Positions 1 to 9,754 of a stretch of 64,000 nt of DNA are shown in pieces. Both the position numbers and the translations under genes were made by a program. Below the pieces are notes generated by a model. That model did not search any database. It had not been told where the DNA came from and saw nothing but the letters and a program-made list of their open reading frames with translations. The stretch spans positions 1-64,000 of the forward strand of contig ONCM01000005.1 of assembly GCA_900316305.1 (NCBI GenBank), in the 5' to 3' direction. This DNA is from an uncultured Bacteroidales bacterium (GTDB taxonomy: Bacteria; Bacteroidota; Bacteroidia; Bacteroidales; WCHB1-69). Numbering within the stretch: the stretch's first letter is position 1; each line of letters starts with the position of its first letter.

Positions 1-1120
<1,120 letters not shown>

Positions 1121-1629
1121 GTTAATTTCTTTTATCTTAAGTTGTCTGTCCTGGCCTCATCGCTTGCGAATCTCAAATTCCTCTCTCTTGAGTATTTGCT
1201 ACATTCTTTCATTCTTTCAATGAACAATCCCCTGTTGACAACCCCTCTCTCGCGTCCGTCCCATATCGTCGTCGTTTGGGATTGCAAAAATAGAATTTTT
1301 CCATTACATACATCTCACCCGACGCACTTTTTTTCACTTTTTCTGCATTTTTCTTGTAACTTGAAAAAACGCCTTTTTTCGACCTCACGGGCGGGTCTGA
1401 GACGGAAATTTTCGCAGATTTTCGGACTTTCTCCGCAAAAATCGAATTTCAAACCCTTCGGAAACGGTGTAATTTTTGTGGATTTTAGTGTATCTTTTTG
1501 AATTACTTGTTTTTACAATTTTTCACCAATCGTATCTATTTGATTATTTGATAATTAGCAAAAACAAGGCATTGTTTTTATGGTATTTGATTACTAAACA
1601 TTAATACTATATATACAATATTAATTCTT
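1121..1629 (-). promoter_or_regulatory. rrn leader and promoter region
   Basis: This gap of about 500 bases between the 16S gene and murF-alr holds no convincing protein gene. On the minus strand a TATTTTTG box (1292-1285) fits the Bacteroidota -7 consensus TAnnTTTG and would give a leader of about 150-160 nt before the 16S 5' end. The leader contains a TTCATTGAAAG stretch (near 1220) resembling the antitermination leader motif seen before Bacteroidota 16S genes. Upstream of the box (1300-1629) the DNA is rich in A and T tracts, as expected for an rRNA promoter. No clear -33 TTG was found at the usual spacing, so the exact promoter is inferred. Confidence 0.55.
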
Positions 1630-4086
1630 TTATTCCTGCACATACACGCGGGGCACTCGACGGGAAATGCGGGTCATCAGTTCATAACTGATAAGCCCGG
1701 CAGCCTCTGCCATCTCGGTAACCGTATTGCCCTCGCCATAGACGATGACCTCATCACCTTCGTGGACGCGGAGACCTGTGACATCCAACATACACATGTC
1801 CATGCAAATCTTACCGATGACCGGCACCTTCTGTCCTTGCACCAAGACTTTGCCGCGACCATTGCACAGCTCACGCGGATAACCGTCAGCATAACCAATA
1901 GGGATGATGGCCACTTGCGTATCGCGCCGCAGCTTCCATGTACGGTTGTATCCGATGGTCTCGCCCGCCGGAATCCGTTTGATTTGGGTAACCACCGTCT
2001 TGAGGGTAACCACATTGTGCAGCATGGGCGCCATTTCCGGTATCTCGGAACAGCCATAGAGCTGGATTCCCAGACGCACCATATCAAACTGCGCCTCCGG
2101 AAAACGGATAATGCCGGCACTATTGAGGATGTGGCGCAGAATTTTGTAGTCAAAAGCGGCACAGATCTTATCGGTCATGCGACCGAAAAGCGCAATTTGC
2201 CGACGGGTGAAGGCGTCTTCGGCCGGGTCTTCAGCAGCAGCAAGGTGTGAGAAAACCGATGCAATATGCAATTTCGGATTACGCTTCACGATGTCTATGA
2301 GACGGGGAAGATCTTCCATATCGAAGCCCAGACGATGCATACCCGTATCTACCTTAATATGGATATTGAACTGCGAAATTTCCGGATGACGTGCCAACAC
2401 CTCTTCCAATTGCTGCAGATAGTAGAAGTTGAAGATTTCCGGTTCCAAACGATGGTTCACCATCACCTCAAAGCTATGCGCCTCAGCCCCAAGCACAATA
2501 ATCGGAGTGTCGATACGGCGCTTGCGCAAACGCACACCCTCATCCGTATAAGCCACGGCAAGGTAATCAACACCTTGGTCCAACAAGGTATTCACCAATT
2601 CCACATCGCCCAAACCGTAGGAAGAGGCTTTCACCATCGCCACCATCTTCGTATCGGGACGCAGACGATTACGATGGTAATTGAGATTGTAGGCTAACGC
2701 GGGCAAATTGACCTGCATGATGGTCAAGTGCGTTTTATGTTGTAACGCATTGACAATCTGCTCAAAATGGAAATTACGGGCACCTTTCACCAAAATAATT
2801 TCGTATGAAATAGGTAAATTGGGAAGATGTTCCAACAAATCAGCCGTATCATGGAAGAAAAGTTGCTCTTCAAGATCGAAAATATCCCGATAGGATTCAA
2901 AAACAGAACCCACTGCTACCAATCTGGCAATGTGGTGCCGTTTCAACTGGGCATTCAACCTCCGGAAATCGTCCTCAGTCAAGCGTCCGACCTGCTCGAA
3001 ATCAGAGATAATGAGCGTCTTCTTGCCCATTTGAGTCTGCGTGTCCAAAAAGTTGAGTGCAGCGGATAACGAATTGATATCCAGACTGTATGTATCATTT
3101 ACGATGACGGAATGGTTGCGACCCTCCAAAATTTCCAGTCTCATGCTGATGTGCGTAAGGCGTCCCAACCGGCTGTTAATCTCTTCCGGTTTGAAACCAA
3201 CATATAACAACGTGACAATCACATGAGTGACATTCTCCAAAGAGGCACTGTCGATGAAGGGCACAGTATAATCAAAGCCGTCGAGGGTGATGACCGTTCC
3301 GCCATTGTCCGCTGTCCGCATCTGTACCGGATACGTGCTATGCGCGTCACCCCAAGAGATAATCTTAAGATGGGCATATTCCGGCAATTGCAAAACCATA
3401 TTAAGCTCTTGATTATCATTATGATAAATCAACACTTCCACATTTTGGAAGAGTTTGAGCTTTTCGATGATTTTGCGGACATTGTTTTGGAAGAACTGGG
3501 CATGCGCAGCACCGATATTAGTCAAAATACCGATGGTGGGATCGATAATATCCGCCAAAGTTCGCATTTCGTTGGGCCGGGAGATACCCGCCTCAAAAAC
3601 GGCGATATCATGTTGGTCGGACATTTTCCAGACGGAAAGCGGCACCCCGAGACGTGAATTGTAGCTATCAGGACTTTTCACCACCCGAAATTTTTCATCC
3701 AAGATGGAAGTCAGCCACTCCTTGACGATGGTTTTGCCATTGCTGCCTGTAATGCCAATCACGGGGTAGTGGAATTTCTGGCGATGTCGCTGTGCCAATC
3801 GCTGCAAGGCCGTCACAGAATCCTCCACAAAGAGAAAGTTGGCTTTTTCGCACGTCGCATAGCTCTCCATCACTTTGGTTATCACAAAGTTGCGAACGCC
3901 CATTTGATATAAAGAGGGGATAAACAGGTGTCCGTCATTCTTTTCTGTTTCAATAGCGAAGAAGAGCGTGTGCTCAGGCAACAGCACCTTGCGGCTGTCG
4001 ATGGCCAACTCGGTGATTTGTGCATCAGGTGTGCCCAAGATGGTTTCTTGAGGCTCTATATATCTTATTATTTCAGAAAGTTGCAT
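1630..4086 (-). CDS. murF-alr: bifunctional UDP-MurNAc-tripeptide:D-Ala-D-Ala ligase / alanine racemase
   Basis: An 818-residue fusion of two peptidoglycan precursor enzymes. Residues 1-455 are MurF: ATP P-loop GITGSNGKT at 111-119 and the VKGARNFHFE segment near 433-442. Residues about 456-818 are alanine racemase: the PLP lysine is K486 in MVKASSYGLGD, and the C-terminal catalytic region has GYNRTW. Alr makes D-alanine from L-alanine and MurF adds D-Ala-D-Ala to the UDP-MurNAc tripeptide, so the fusion joins D-Ala supply to its use in the cytoplasm. This fusion is known in Bacteroidota. The gene is transcribed alone, divergently from truA, from a TACTTTTG box at 4120-4113. Confidence 0.95.
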   Translation of the reverse strand: MQLSEIIRYIEPQETILGTPDAQITELAIDSRKVLLPEHTLFFAIETEKNDGHLFIPSLYQMGVRNFVITKVMESYATCEKANFLFVEDSVTALQRLAQRHRQKFHYPVIGITGSNGKTIVKEWLTSILDEKFRVVKSPDSYNSRLGVPLSVWKMSDQHDIAVFEAGISRPNEMRTLADIIDPTIGILTNIGAAHAQFFQNNVRKIIEKLKLFQNVEVLIYHNDNQELNMVLQLPEYAHLKIISWGDAHSTYPVQMRTADNGGTVITLDGFDYTVPFIDSASLENVTHVIVTLLYVGFKPEEINSRLGRLTHISMRLEILEGRNHSVIVNDTYSLDINSLSAALNFLDTQTQMGKKTLIISDFEQVGRLTEDDFRRLNAQLKRHHIARLVAVGSVFESYRDIFDLEEQLFFHDTADLLEHLPNLPISYEIILVKGARNFHFEQIVNALQHKTHLTIMQVNLPALAYNLNYHRNRLRPDTKMVAMVKASSYGLGDVELVNTLLDQGVDYLAVAYTDEGVRLRKRRIDTPIIVLGAEAHSFEVMVNHRLEPEIFNFYYLQQLEEVLARHPEISQFNIHIKVDTGMHRLGFDMEDLPRLIDIVKRNPKLHIASVFSHLAAAEDPAEDAFTRRQIALFGRMTDKICAAFDYKILRHILNSAGIIRFPEAQFDMVRLGIQLYGCSEIPEMAPMLHNVVTLKTVVTQIKRIPAGETIGYNRTWKLRRDTQVAIIPIGYADGYPRELCNGRGKVLVQGQKVPVIGKICMDMCMLDVTGLRVHEGDEVIVYGEGNTVTEMAEAAGLISYELMTRISRRVPRVYVQE

Positions 4087-4112
4087 TCTGACATAGGCTT
4101 ATAATGATGCGG

Positions 4113-4160
4113 CAAAAGTACAAAATTATCCTACAAATAAGGATAAAAATCGTACTTTTG
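4113..4160. promoter_or_regulatory. divergent -7 boxes for murF-alr and truA
   Basis: Two TACTTTTG boxes matching the Bacteroidota -7 consensus face away from each other: minus strand 4120-4113, 27 bases before the murF-alr start, and plus strand 4153-4160, 22 bases before the truA ATG at 4182. No clear TTG element at the -33 position was identified for either. Confidence 0.6.
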
Positions 4161-4181
4161 CAGCCTGTTTTTTGGAAAGAC

Positions 4182-4928
4182 ATGCGTTACTTCATCCATC
4201 TGGCTTATAACGGTTCTGCGTTTTTCGGTTGGCAGATTCAGCCGAACCACCCGTCGGTGCAGGAGACTCTGGAGAACTGTCTCTCGCTGCTGCTGCACGA
4301 GGAGCGCGTAGCTGTCACCGGCTGCGGGCGCACCGACACCGGCGTGCATGCCTCTTCCTTCTATACGCACTTCGACACCGAAAAACAGTTTTCTCCGGAG
4401 GAATGCCAACAACTGGTGCAGAAGCTCAACAGTTTCCTCCCCAAGGAGATTGTCATTTTTGATTTATTCGAAGTGGCCCCAGACTTGCACGCCCGCTTCG
4501 ATGCCGAGAGCCGCACTTACCAATACCACGTTTGCACCCACAAGAACCCTTTCAAAACAGAATTTACCTATCACTGCCACCGCGCCATCGACGTGGAGAA
4601 GATGAACGAGGCGGCGGCGTTACTCCTTCAGAATGAAGATTTTACCAGTTTTTCAAAGGTACATACGCAAGTCAACAATTTCATTTGCCATGTCACGGAA
4701 GCACATTGGGACCGTGTGGATGACGAGCTCATCTTCACTGTCACGGCAAACCGTTTCCTGCGCAACATGGTGCGGGCGTTAGTGGGCACGCTGTTGGAAG
4801 TCGGGTTCGGAAAGATCACCGTTCAAGACTTTCAAAACATTATCAACCAGAAAGATAGACGGGCAGCCAGAACTTCTGCCCCTGCGAATGCACTATTTTT
4901 GACGGAAGTGCGTTATCCTCGAATGTAG
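4182..4928 (+). CDS. truA: tRNA pseudouridine(38-40) synthase TruA
   Basis: Converts uridines 38-40 in the anticodon arm of tRNAs to pseudouridine. The 248-residue product has the TruA signature GCGRTDTGVHA at 47-57, with D52 as the catalytic aspartate, and later family segments such as RNMVRALVGTLLEVG near 190-205. The start at 4182 (MRYFIHLAYNGSAF) is chosen because it gives the normal TruA N-terminus and lies downstream of the TACTTTTG box at 4153-4160. An in-frame ATG at 4104 would place that promoter inside the gene. Single gene; the next gene is separated by a repeat. Confidence 0.95.
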   Translation: MRYFIHLAYNGSAFFGWQIQPNHPSVQETLENCLSLLLHEERVAVTGCGRTDTGVHASSFYTHFDTEKQFSPEECQQLVQKLNSFLPKEIVIFDLFEVAPDLHARFDAESRTYQYHVCTHKNPFKTEFTYHCHRAIDVEKMNEAAALLLQNEDFTSFSKVHTQVNNFICHVTEAHWDRVDDELIFTVTANRFLRNMVRALVGTLLEVGFGKITVQDFQNIINQKDRRAARTSAPANALFLTEVRYPRM

Positions 4929-4963
4929 AATGTAGAATGATGAATGATGAATAATAATATCTT

Positions 4964-5050
4964 CCTTGAGCAGCCTCGGAGAGGCAAAACGCGCGAAGCG
5001 CAATTAACCCCATACAAGGCGAAGCCGCAGTGTGGGGTTGGTGCGATAAA
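4964..5050 (+). repeat. intergenic double-hairpin repeat (variant)
   Basis: A short hairpin (CCTCGGAGAGG) is followed by a GAAGCGC segment and a longer hairpin (AACCCCATAC ... GTGTGGGGTT) with a GCGAAGC core. The layout resembles the elements at 22048-22102 and 44558-44613, although the sequence differs. It lies between truA and the beta-helix lipoprotein gene and may serve as a transcription end. Immediately before it (4925-4955) are short imperfect GAATGTA/GAATGAT iterations. Confidence 0.5.
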
Positions 5051-5075
5051 AGACAATTGGACATTATAAGTAAGA

Positions 5076-6542
5076 ATGAAAAGAACAATAATATTTGCAA
5101 CATACTTAATACTGGTGGTAGCACTGTCTCTCACCCTTCCTTCCTGTCACCGGAACAACAACATTGAAGGGGCAAAGCTCGAGTTTTCCGCTGACACAGT
5201 GATGTTCGACACGGTGTTCACGACCATCACGTCGAGCACGCGGTCGTTCACAGTGCGCAACACAACGGGCTCGCCCGTGGAGGTTGATATCGTGCTGGCT
5301 GGCGGCAAACAGTCGTATTACAGCATGAATGTCGATGGTGTGCCTGGCACAGAGTTCCGTGGTGTGGAGATTCCCGCGCACGACAGCATTTTCGTCTTTG
5401 TAAAGGTCAACATCAACCCCACAAACCAGAATCTGCCCTATTTAGTGACCGATTCGGTGATGTTTTACCAGAAAAACCGCACACAGTCGGTGCAATTGGT
5501 GGCCTTCGGGCAGGATGCACACTTCATCGTCCCCGACCATACGGGCGGCAGTCTCCACTACAAGATTGTCGCGCACGAGCACGAGCATGTGCACTGGACC
5601 AACGACAAACCGTGGGTGATCTATGGTTGGGCGGTGGTCGATTCTTTGGGCAAGCTCACCATTGACCCGGGCACGCAGGTGTATGTGCACAGTGGCGGTG
5701 GCATCTGGGTCTATCGCTATGGTAACATCCATATCAACGGCACATTGGACGAGCCCGTGACCATCACCGGCGACCGTCTGGAGCCATTCTTCGCCAACGA
5801 CTATGCGCAATGGAACTCGCTGTGGATCAACGAAGGATCTGAAGACAACCTCATCGAGAATGCCATCATTTCCAACGCCTCGTACGGCATCCATTTGGAA
5901 TCGTTGGAAGAATATACGGGCAACAAAACCATCATCAACAATTCCGTCATCCACAACAATCAAGTGATGGGCATCCGGGCGGAGGGCGCGCGTCTGGAAA
6001 TGACCAACTGTCAGGTCAGCAACAACGGACAGTACAGTTTGGCCCTGTTGGTGGGCGATTTCACCCTCAACCATGTGACAGTGGCCAACTACTTCACGCA
6101 GGACGTGCGCAAGACACCCGCCGTCGCGCTGACCAACAATTTCACCAAGACAGAAGTAATTGGTGGTGAAGTGGTTAATATCACATACCTTGGCGATGCG
6201 AATGCCACGTTCAACAACTGCATCATCTATGGTGCGTTAGAGAACGAATTCGCCACCGGCACCAAGAACGGAGCGGAACTCAACTACACTTTCCACAACT
6301 GCATTGTGCGAAGGGACAGCATTAACAACAGTCATTATATCAACTGTTTCAACCAAAATCCTAAGTTCATCGCCACGTACGGTCAGAACTACAATCTGCA
6401 GGAAGACTCCCCTGCCATTGATGCGGGCATGGAAGGCCTGGGCATCAACACCGACATCCTCGGACGCCTGCGCAACGGCGTGCCCGACATCGGGGCCTAC
6501 GAATACTACCCGATACCGGAGGAAAAGGTTGCGAGACGATGA
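5076..6542 (+). CDS. beta-helix lipoprotein (right-handed parallel beta-helix repeats)
   Basis: 488 residues. The N-terminus is a lipoprotein signal peptide with lipobox LPSC, so C24 is the lipidated residue. Residues about 30-150 form an immunoglobulin-like or choice-of-anchor type domain (FRGVEIPAHDSIFVFVKV). From about 190 onward there are repeated strands such as GGIWVYRYGNIHINGTLDEPVTI, LIENAIISNASYGIHLE and NNSVIHNNQVMGIRAEGARLEM, typical of right-handed parallel beta-helix (pectate-lyase-like or NosD-like) proteins. It ends with the DILGRLRNGVPDIGAYEY motif common in Bacteroidota beta-helix proteins. Presumably surface or periplasmic. Substrate unknown; it may bind or cleave polysaccharide, but no catalytic site could be assigned. 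Confidence 0.8.
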   Translation: MKRTIIFATYLILVVALSLTLPSCHRNNNIEGAKLEFSADTVMFDTVFTTITSSTRSFTVRNTTGSPVEVDIVLAGGKQSYYSMNVDGVPGTEFRGVEIPAHDSIFVFVKVNINPTNQNLPYLVTDSVMFYQKNRTQSVQLVAFGQDAHFIVPDHTGGSLHYKIVAHEHEHVHWTNDKPWVIYGWAVVDSLGKLTIDPGTQVYVHSGGGIWVYRYGNIHINGTLDEPVTITGDRLEPFFANDYAQWNSLWINEGSEDNLIENAIISNASYGIHLESLEEYTGNKTIINNSVIHNNQVMGIRAEGARLEMTNCQVSNNGQYSLALLVGDFTLNHVTVANYFTQDVRKTPAVALTNNFTKTEVIGGEVVNITYLGDANATFNNCIIYGALENEFATGTKNGAELNYTFHNCIVRRDSINNSHYINCFNQNPKFIATYGQNYNLQEDSPAIDAGMEGLGINTDILGRLRNGVPDIGAYEYYPIPEEKVARR

Positions 6543-6548
6543 AACGAT

Positions 6549-6605
6549 GTAAAGACGCGCCATGGCACGTCTCTACAATTAGACGCAAAATTTTGCGTCT
6601 CTACG
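6549..6605. repeat. two adjacent GTAGAGACG-type palindromes
   Basis: 6549-6576 is a near-perfect palindrome of the form GTAAAGACGCGCCATGGC...GTCTCTAC. 6579-6605 is a second palindrome built on AGACGCAAAATTTTGCGTCT. The first is nearly identical to the element at 10201-10228, and both share their arms with 35328-35355. They sit between the beta-helix gene and the lysS promoter and may end transcription from the former. Confidence 0.75.
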
Positions 6606-6620
6606 ATTCCCTAAAAATTG

Positions 6621-6628
6621 TATCTTTG
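6621..6628 (+). promoter_or_regulatory. -7 box of lysS
   Basis: TATCTTTG matches the Bacteroidota TAnnTTTG consensus. It lies 25 bases before the chosen lysS ATG and rules out earlier in-frame starts. Confidence 0.65.
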
Positions 6629-6653
6629 CCGCTCAATTGAAAATAGAGATACG

Positions 6654-8372
6654 ATGAGCGTTGAATTATCAGAACAGGAAATTATCCGCAGGAAGAAATT
6701 ACAGGATCTGCTCGATTTGGGCATCAACCCCTACCCCGCCGCCACCTACGAGGTGAACGTCACCACGGCTGAGATTTTGGAGAACTACCCGAAGGACAAC
6801 AGTCTTTATCAAGAGGTCAGCATCGCCGGACGTATTATGAGCCAGCGCATTATGGGCGCTGTTTCGTTCTATGTGCTGCAAGATGCCGTCGGCAAAATCC
6901 AGGTTTATGCCAAACGTGACGAAATTTGTCCCGGCGAGGACAAGACGATGTACAACAACGTGTTCAAGAAATTGGACATCGGCGACATCATCGGCGTGAA
7001 GGGCTTCGTGTTCACCACGCAGACCGGCGAGATCAGCATCCACGTGAAGGAATTCACCATCCTCTGCAAGTCGGTGTGCCCGCTGCCCATCGTCAAGGAG
7101 AAAGACGGTGTGGTGTATGACGCCTTCCAGAATCCCGAACAACGCTACCGCCAGCGTTACATCGACCTCATCGTAAACCCGCAGATCAAGGATACGTTCA
7201 TCAAGCGTACGCTGTTGGTCAACACTATGCGTAACTACCTGAACGAGAAGGGCTATCTCGAAGTGGAGACCCCGATTCTGCAACCGTTGTATGGCGGTGC
7301 GGCGGCCCGTCCCTTCAAGACCCACCACAACACGCTGGACATGACGCTCTATCTGCGTATTGCTGACGAGCTCTATCTTAAGAAACTGATTGTGGGCGGT
7401 TTCAATGGTGTGTATGAGTTCTCCAAAGACTTCCGCAACGAGGGCATGGACCGTTTCCACAACCCCGAGTTCACCCAGATGGAGCTGTACGTGCCGTACA
7501 AGGACTACAACTGGATGATGGACACCGTGGAGGAGATGGTCGAGCGTATCGCCCTCGCACTGCACGGCACCACGAAAGTGCAAGTTGGTGACAACGTCAT
7601 CGACTTCAAGCGTCCGTGGAAACGCTATACCATGTTCGAGGCCATCGAGCATTTCACTGGCACGGACATTTCAGAGATGACCGAGGAGCAGCTCGCCGCT
7701 TTCGCCAAAACACAAGGCGTGGAGGTCGATAGCACCATGGGCAAGGGCAAGCTCATCGATGAAATTTTCGGCGAGGCCTGCGAATCAAAGCTCATCCAAC
7801 CGACCTTCATCTACGACTATCCGATCGAGATGTCCCCGCTGACCAAGAAGCACCGCAGCAAACCCGGTCTCACCGAGCGTTTCGAGGCGATGTGCAACGG
7901 CAAGGAGATCTGCAACGCCTACTCCGAACTCAACGACCCGCTCGACCAGCGCAAGCGTTTCGAGGACCAACTGGAACTCGGCAAGCGCGGCGACACCGAA
8001 TCGATGGTCTTGGACGAGGACTTCCTCCGTTCCCTCGAAATCGGTATGCCCCCGACAGCTGGTCTGGGCATCGGTATCGACCGTTTGGCAATGATCATGA
8101 CCAATTCTCCTTCCATTCAGGACGTGCTCTTCTTCCCGCAGATGCGCCCTGAGAAGAAACAAGAGGTTAGCAAAGACGAAGAATTCACCGCTTTAGGCAT
8201 GGACGCCGCGTGGATTCCCGCACTCAAAAAGCTGAACATCCTGACAGTTGACCAACTGAAGGCTGCGAACCCGAACAAGTTGCTGAACGACCTCGGCGGT
8301 CTGCGCAAGAAGCTGAAATTGGAGGTTCCCGCCGCTAAATTGGAGGATATTCAGGGCTGGATTGGAAAATAA
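6654..8372 (+). CDS. lysS: lysyl-tRNA synthetase (class II) with C-terminal extension
   Basis: Charges tRNA-Lys with lysine. 572 residues from the ATG at 6654 ([10 protein letters not shown]). An N-terminal OB-fold anticodon-binding domain spans about 55-150. Class II motif 2 is [16 protein letters not shown] near 260-275, and motif 3 is [12 protein letters not shown] followed by [11 protein letters not shown] near 470-500. After the usual end of LysS there is an extra segment of about 70 residues (500-572, [20 protein letters not shown]...), rich in helix-hairpin-helix-like GL..L..L patterns. Similar tails occur in Bacteroidota LysS; the role is not known to me. Monocistronic, followed by the tRNA-Leu promoter. 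Confidence 0.96.
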   Translation: MSVELSEQEIIRRKKLQDLLDLGINPYPAATYEVNVTTAEILENYPKDNSLYQEVSIAGRIMSQRIMGAVSFYVLQDAVGKIQVYAKRDEICPGEDKTMYNNVFKKLDIGDIIGVKGFVFTTQTGEISIHVKEFTILCKSVCPLPIVKEKDGVVYDAFQNPEQRYRQRYIDLIVNPQIKDTFIKRTLLVNTMRNYLNEKGYLEVETPILQPLYGGAAARPFKTHHNTLDMTLYLRIADELYLKKLIVGGFNGVYEFSKDFRNEGMDRFHNPEFTQMELYVPYKDYNWMMDTVEEMVERIALALHGTTKVQVGDNVIDFKRPWKRYTMFEAIEHFTGTDISEMTEEQLAAFAKTQGVEVDSTMGKGKLIDEIFGEACESKLIQPTFIYDYPIEMSPLTKKHRSKPGLTERFEAMCNGKEICNAYSELNDPLDQRKRFEDQLELGKRGDTESMVLDEDFLRSLEIGMPPTAGLGIGIDRLAMIMTNSPSIQDVLFFPQMRPEKKQEVSKDEEFTALGMDAAWIPALKKLNILTVDQLKAANPNKLLNDLGGLRKKLKLEVPAAKLEDIQGWIGK

Positions 8373-8404
8373 AATTTATTTGTCGGTGGTATCAAAAAAA
8401 AGTG

Positions 8405-8412
8405 TATTTTTG
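8405..8412 (+). promoter_or_regulatory. -7 box of tRNA-Leu
   Basis: TATTTTTG, 13 bases before the first base of tRNA-Leu, fits the Bacteroidota -7 consensus. Confidence 0.6.
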
Positions 8413-8424
8413 CCGCCGATTTGA

Positions 8425-8511
8425 GCCGAAGTGGCGGAATAGGTAGACGCGTTGGTCTCAAAAACCAATGAGGTAACACTCGTACCGGTTCGATCCCGGT
8501 CTTCGGTACCA
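8425..8511 (+). tRNA. tRNA-Leu (anticodon CAA)
   Basis: The acceptor stem GCCGAAG (8425-8431) pairs with CTTCGGT (8501-8507). The D arm has GTGGCGGAATAGGTAGAC, the anticodon stem TTGGT/ACCAA encloses loop CTCAAAA with anticodon CAA, a class II variable arm (TGAGGTAACACTCG) follows, and the T arm is ACCGGTTCGATCCCGGT. The terminal CCA is encoded (8509-8511). The long variable arm and CAA anticodon identify a leucine tRNA reading UUG. Confidence 0.95.
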
Positions 8512-8514
8512 ACA

Positions 8515-8548
8515 AAAAAGCACTTAATCAGACGATTAGGTGCTTTTT
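8515..8548. terminator. bidirectional terminator between convergent tRNAs
   Basis: Arms AAAAAGCACTTAATC (8515-8529) and GATTAGGTGCTTTTT (8534-8548) with an AGAC loop form a stem flanked by A and T tracts. It can stop transcription from tRNA-Leu on the plus strand and from the opposing tRNA-Ala on the minus strand. Confidence 0.85.
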
Positions 8549-8571
8549 CTTTTTCCAAACTTTCCTTTTTG

Positions 8572-8644
8572 TGGAGCCGACGGGAGTCGGACCCGCGACC
8601 TCATGCTTGCGGAGCATGCGCTCTACCAACTGAGCTACGACCCC
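8572..8644 (-). tRNA. tRNA-Ala (anticodon CGC), non-canonical C33 and C55
   Basis: The reverse complement folds as a 73-nt tRNA: acceptor GGGGTCG/CGGCTCC with the alanine identity pair G3-U70, D arm GCTC...GAGC, anticodon stem CATGC/GCATG with loop TCCGCAA, and T arm GCGGG-TCCGACT-CCCGT. Counting the 7-base loop places anticodon CGC at 34-36, so alanine (GCG). Two near-universal bases differ: position 33 is C instead of U, and position 55 is C instead of U. CCA is not encoded. It may be a diverged working tRNA or a decaying copy. Confidence 0.82.
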
Positions 8645-8659
8645 TTGATTTTCGGGCAG

Positions 8660-8688
8660 CAAAAATACAAAAATATTGTGTATCTTTG
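8660..8688. promoter_or_regulatory. divergent -7 boxes for tRNA-Ala and the lytic transglycosylase
   Basis: On the minus strand TATTTTTG (8667-8660) lies 16 bases before the first base of tRNA-Ala. On the plus strand TATCTTTG (8681-8688) lies 42 bases before the transglycosylase ATG at 8731. Both fit TAnnTTTG. Confidence 0.6.
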
Positions 8689-8730
8689 CCACTAAAACTG
8701 GAGCATAAGAAAAAACCGATAACAACCATT

Positions 8731-9714
8731 ATGACAATGAGAAAGAACATGAACATCATCACCACTTGTCTGCTGGCAGCTACCTTGACTGTGACATGTT
8801 GCTGGGCCATCACGAAGAACAACACGGAAAATGATCCGACTCCGAACCAATATTCCAACACTATCACGGCTCCGCTTGTGCCGCAAAGCATGACTTTTGC
8901 CGGTGAGGAAGTGCCGCTGGACACCTATTGGGTGCATGAGGCCCTGGATCGCGAACTCATCATCAACTGCTACCAGCACTCAAAGACGCTGCGTATCCTC
9001 AAACTCTCAACCCGAATTTTCCCGACCATTGAGAAAATCCTGAAGGAGGAGGGCGTGCCGGATGATTTCAAGTACCTCTGCGTGGCGGAGAGCGGACTGG
9101 AGAATGTTACCTCGCCTGCAAGTGCCGGCGGTTACTGGCAGTTCATCCCCTCCACCGCCAAAGTCTATGGACTGGAGGTCTCCAACGACGTGGATGAGCG
9201 GTGCAATCTGGAGAAATCGACCCGCGCCGCGTGCCGCTATCTCAAGAAGATGAAGAACCAGTTTGGCAGCTGGACCATGGCGGCAGCCGGCTACAACCGT
9301 GGCGATGGCGGTCTGCAAGCCGCTGTCGATGACCAACAGGTGCACAACTACTGGGATTTATGGCTCAACAGCGAAACCTCCCGCTATGTTTACCGTATTC
9401 TCTCATTCAAGCTCATTTTTGAAAACCCGCAAGAGTATGGAGTGAAGCTCTGTCCTTCCCAGATGTATCATCCTATTGAGACCAAGACTGTTAAGGTGAC
9501 CACTACGATTCCCAGCCTGCCGCGCTTCGCCGAACAGCACGGCGTCACCTACCGCGAACTGCGCAACCTCAACCCATGGATTCGCAACAACCGGCTGACC
9601 GTCGCTGCTGGAAAAACCTACGAAATCGAAATCCCCCAACATCCGAAATCGAATTATCGCGATTTGTTCAGACATTGTGACAATCCGTACCTTAATCTCG
9701 GGGCAACAGAATAA
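8731..9714 (+). CDS. lytic transglycosylase (SLT/MltD type) with LysM-like tail
   Basis: Cleaves the glycan strands of peptidoglycan. 327 residues from ATG 8731; ATG 8737 is also possible. A hydrophobic N-terminal segment (MNIITTCLLAATLTVTCCWA) serves as signal peptide or anchor. The SLT domain spans about 85-240: the catalytic glutamate is E120 in CVAESGLEN, followed by SPASAGGYWQF and AAGYNRGDGG, classic SLT motifs. The C-terminal part (about 255-310: VTTTIPSLPRFAEQHGVTYR...RNLNPW) resembles a LysM peptidoglycan-binding repeat. An in-frame reading extends back to 8452 but runs through both tRNA genes, so those starts are rejected. Confidence 0.92.
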   Translation: MTMRKNMNIITTCLLAATLTVTCCWAITKNNTENDPTPNQYSNTITAPLVPQSMTFAGEEVPLDTYWVHEALDRELIINCYQHSKTLRILKLSTRIFPTIEKILKEEGVPDDFKYLCVAESGLENVTSPASAGGYWQFIPSTAKVYGLEVSNDVDERCNLEKSTRAACRYLKKMKNQFGSWTMAAAGYNRGDGGLQAAVDDQQVHNYWDLWLNSETSRYVYRILSFKLIFENPQEYGVKLCPSQMYHPIETKTVKVTTTIPSLPRFAEQHGVTYRELRNLNPWIRNNRLTVAAGKTYEIEIPQHPKSNYRDLFRHCDNPYLNLGATE

Positions 9715-9724
9715 TTCAGCTTCT

Positions 9725-9752
9725 ATAACCTATAACCAATAACCTATAACCT
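9725..9752 (+). repeat. heptamer-type CCTATAA repeat, copy 1
   Basis: A run built from ATAACCTATAACC and ATAACCTATAACC with an AATAACC joint ends two bases before the phosphatase ATG. It is identical over 28 bases, in the same direction, to 10233-10260 on the other side of that gene. Confidence 0.85.
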
Positions 9753-9754
9753 TT

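Noticed and set aside
1142-1501. A 119-codon frame between the 16S gene and murF-alr
   Set aside because: It lies across the rRNA leader and promoter, is low in complexity (phenylalanine- and serine-rich) and shows no family resemblance.
4104-4181. Earlier truA start at 4104
   Set aside because: It adds 26 residues unlike TruA and places the -7 box inside the coding sequence.
8452-8730. An N-terminal extension of the lytic transglycosylase
   Set aside because: It would pass through tRNA-Leu, the terminator and tRNA-Ala, and lies before the promoter box. The signal-like segment starts at 8731 or later.
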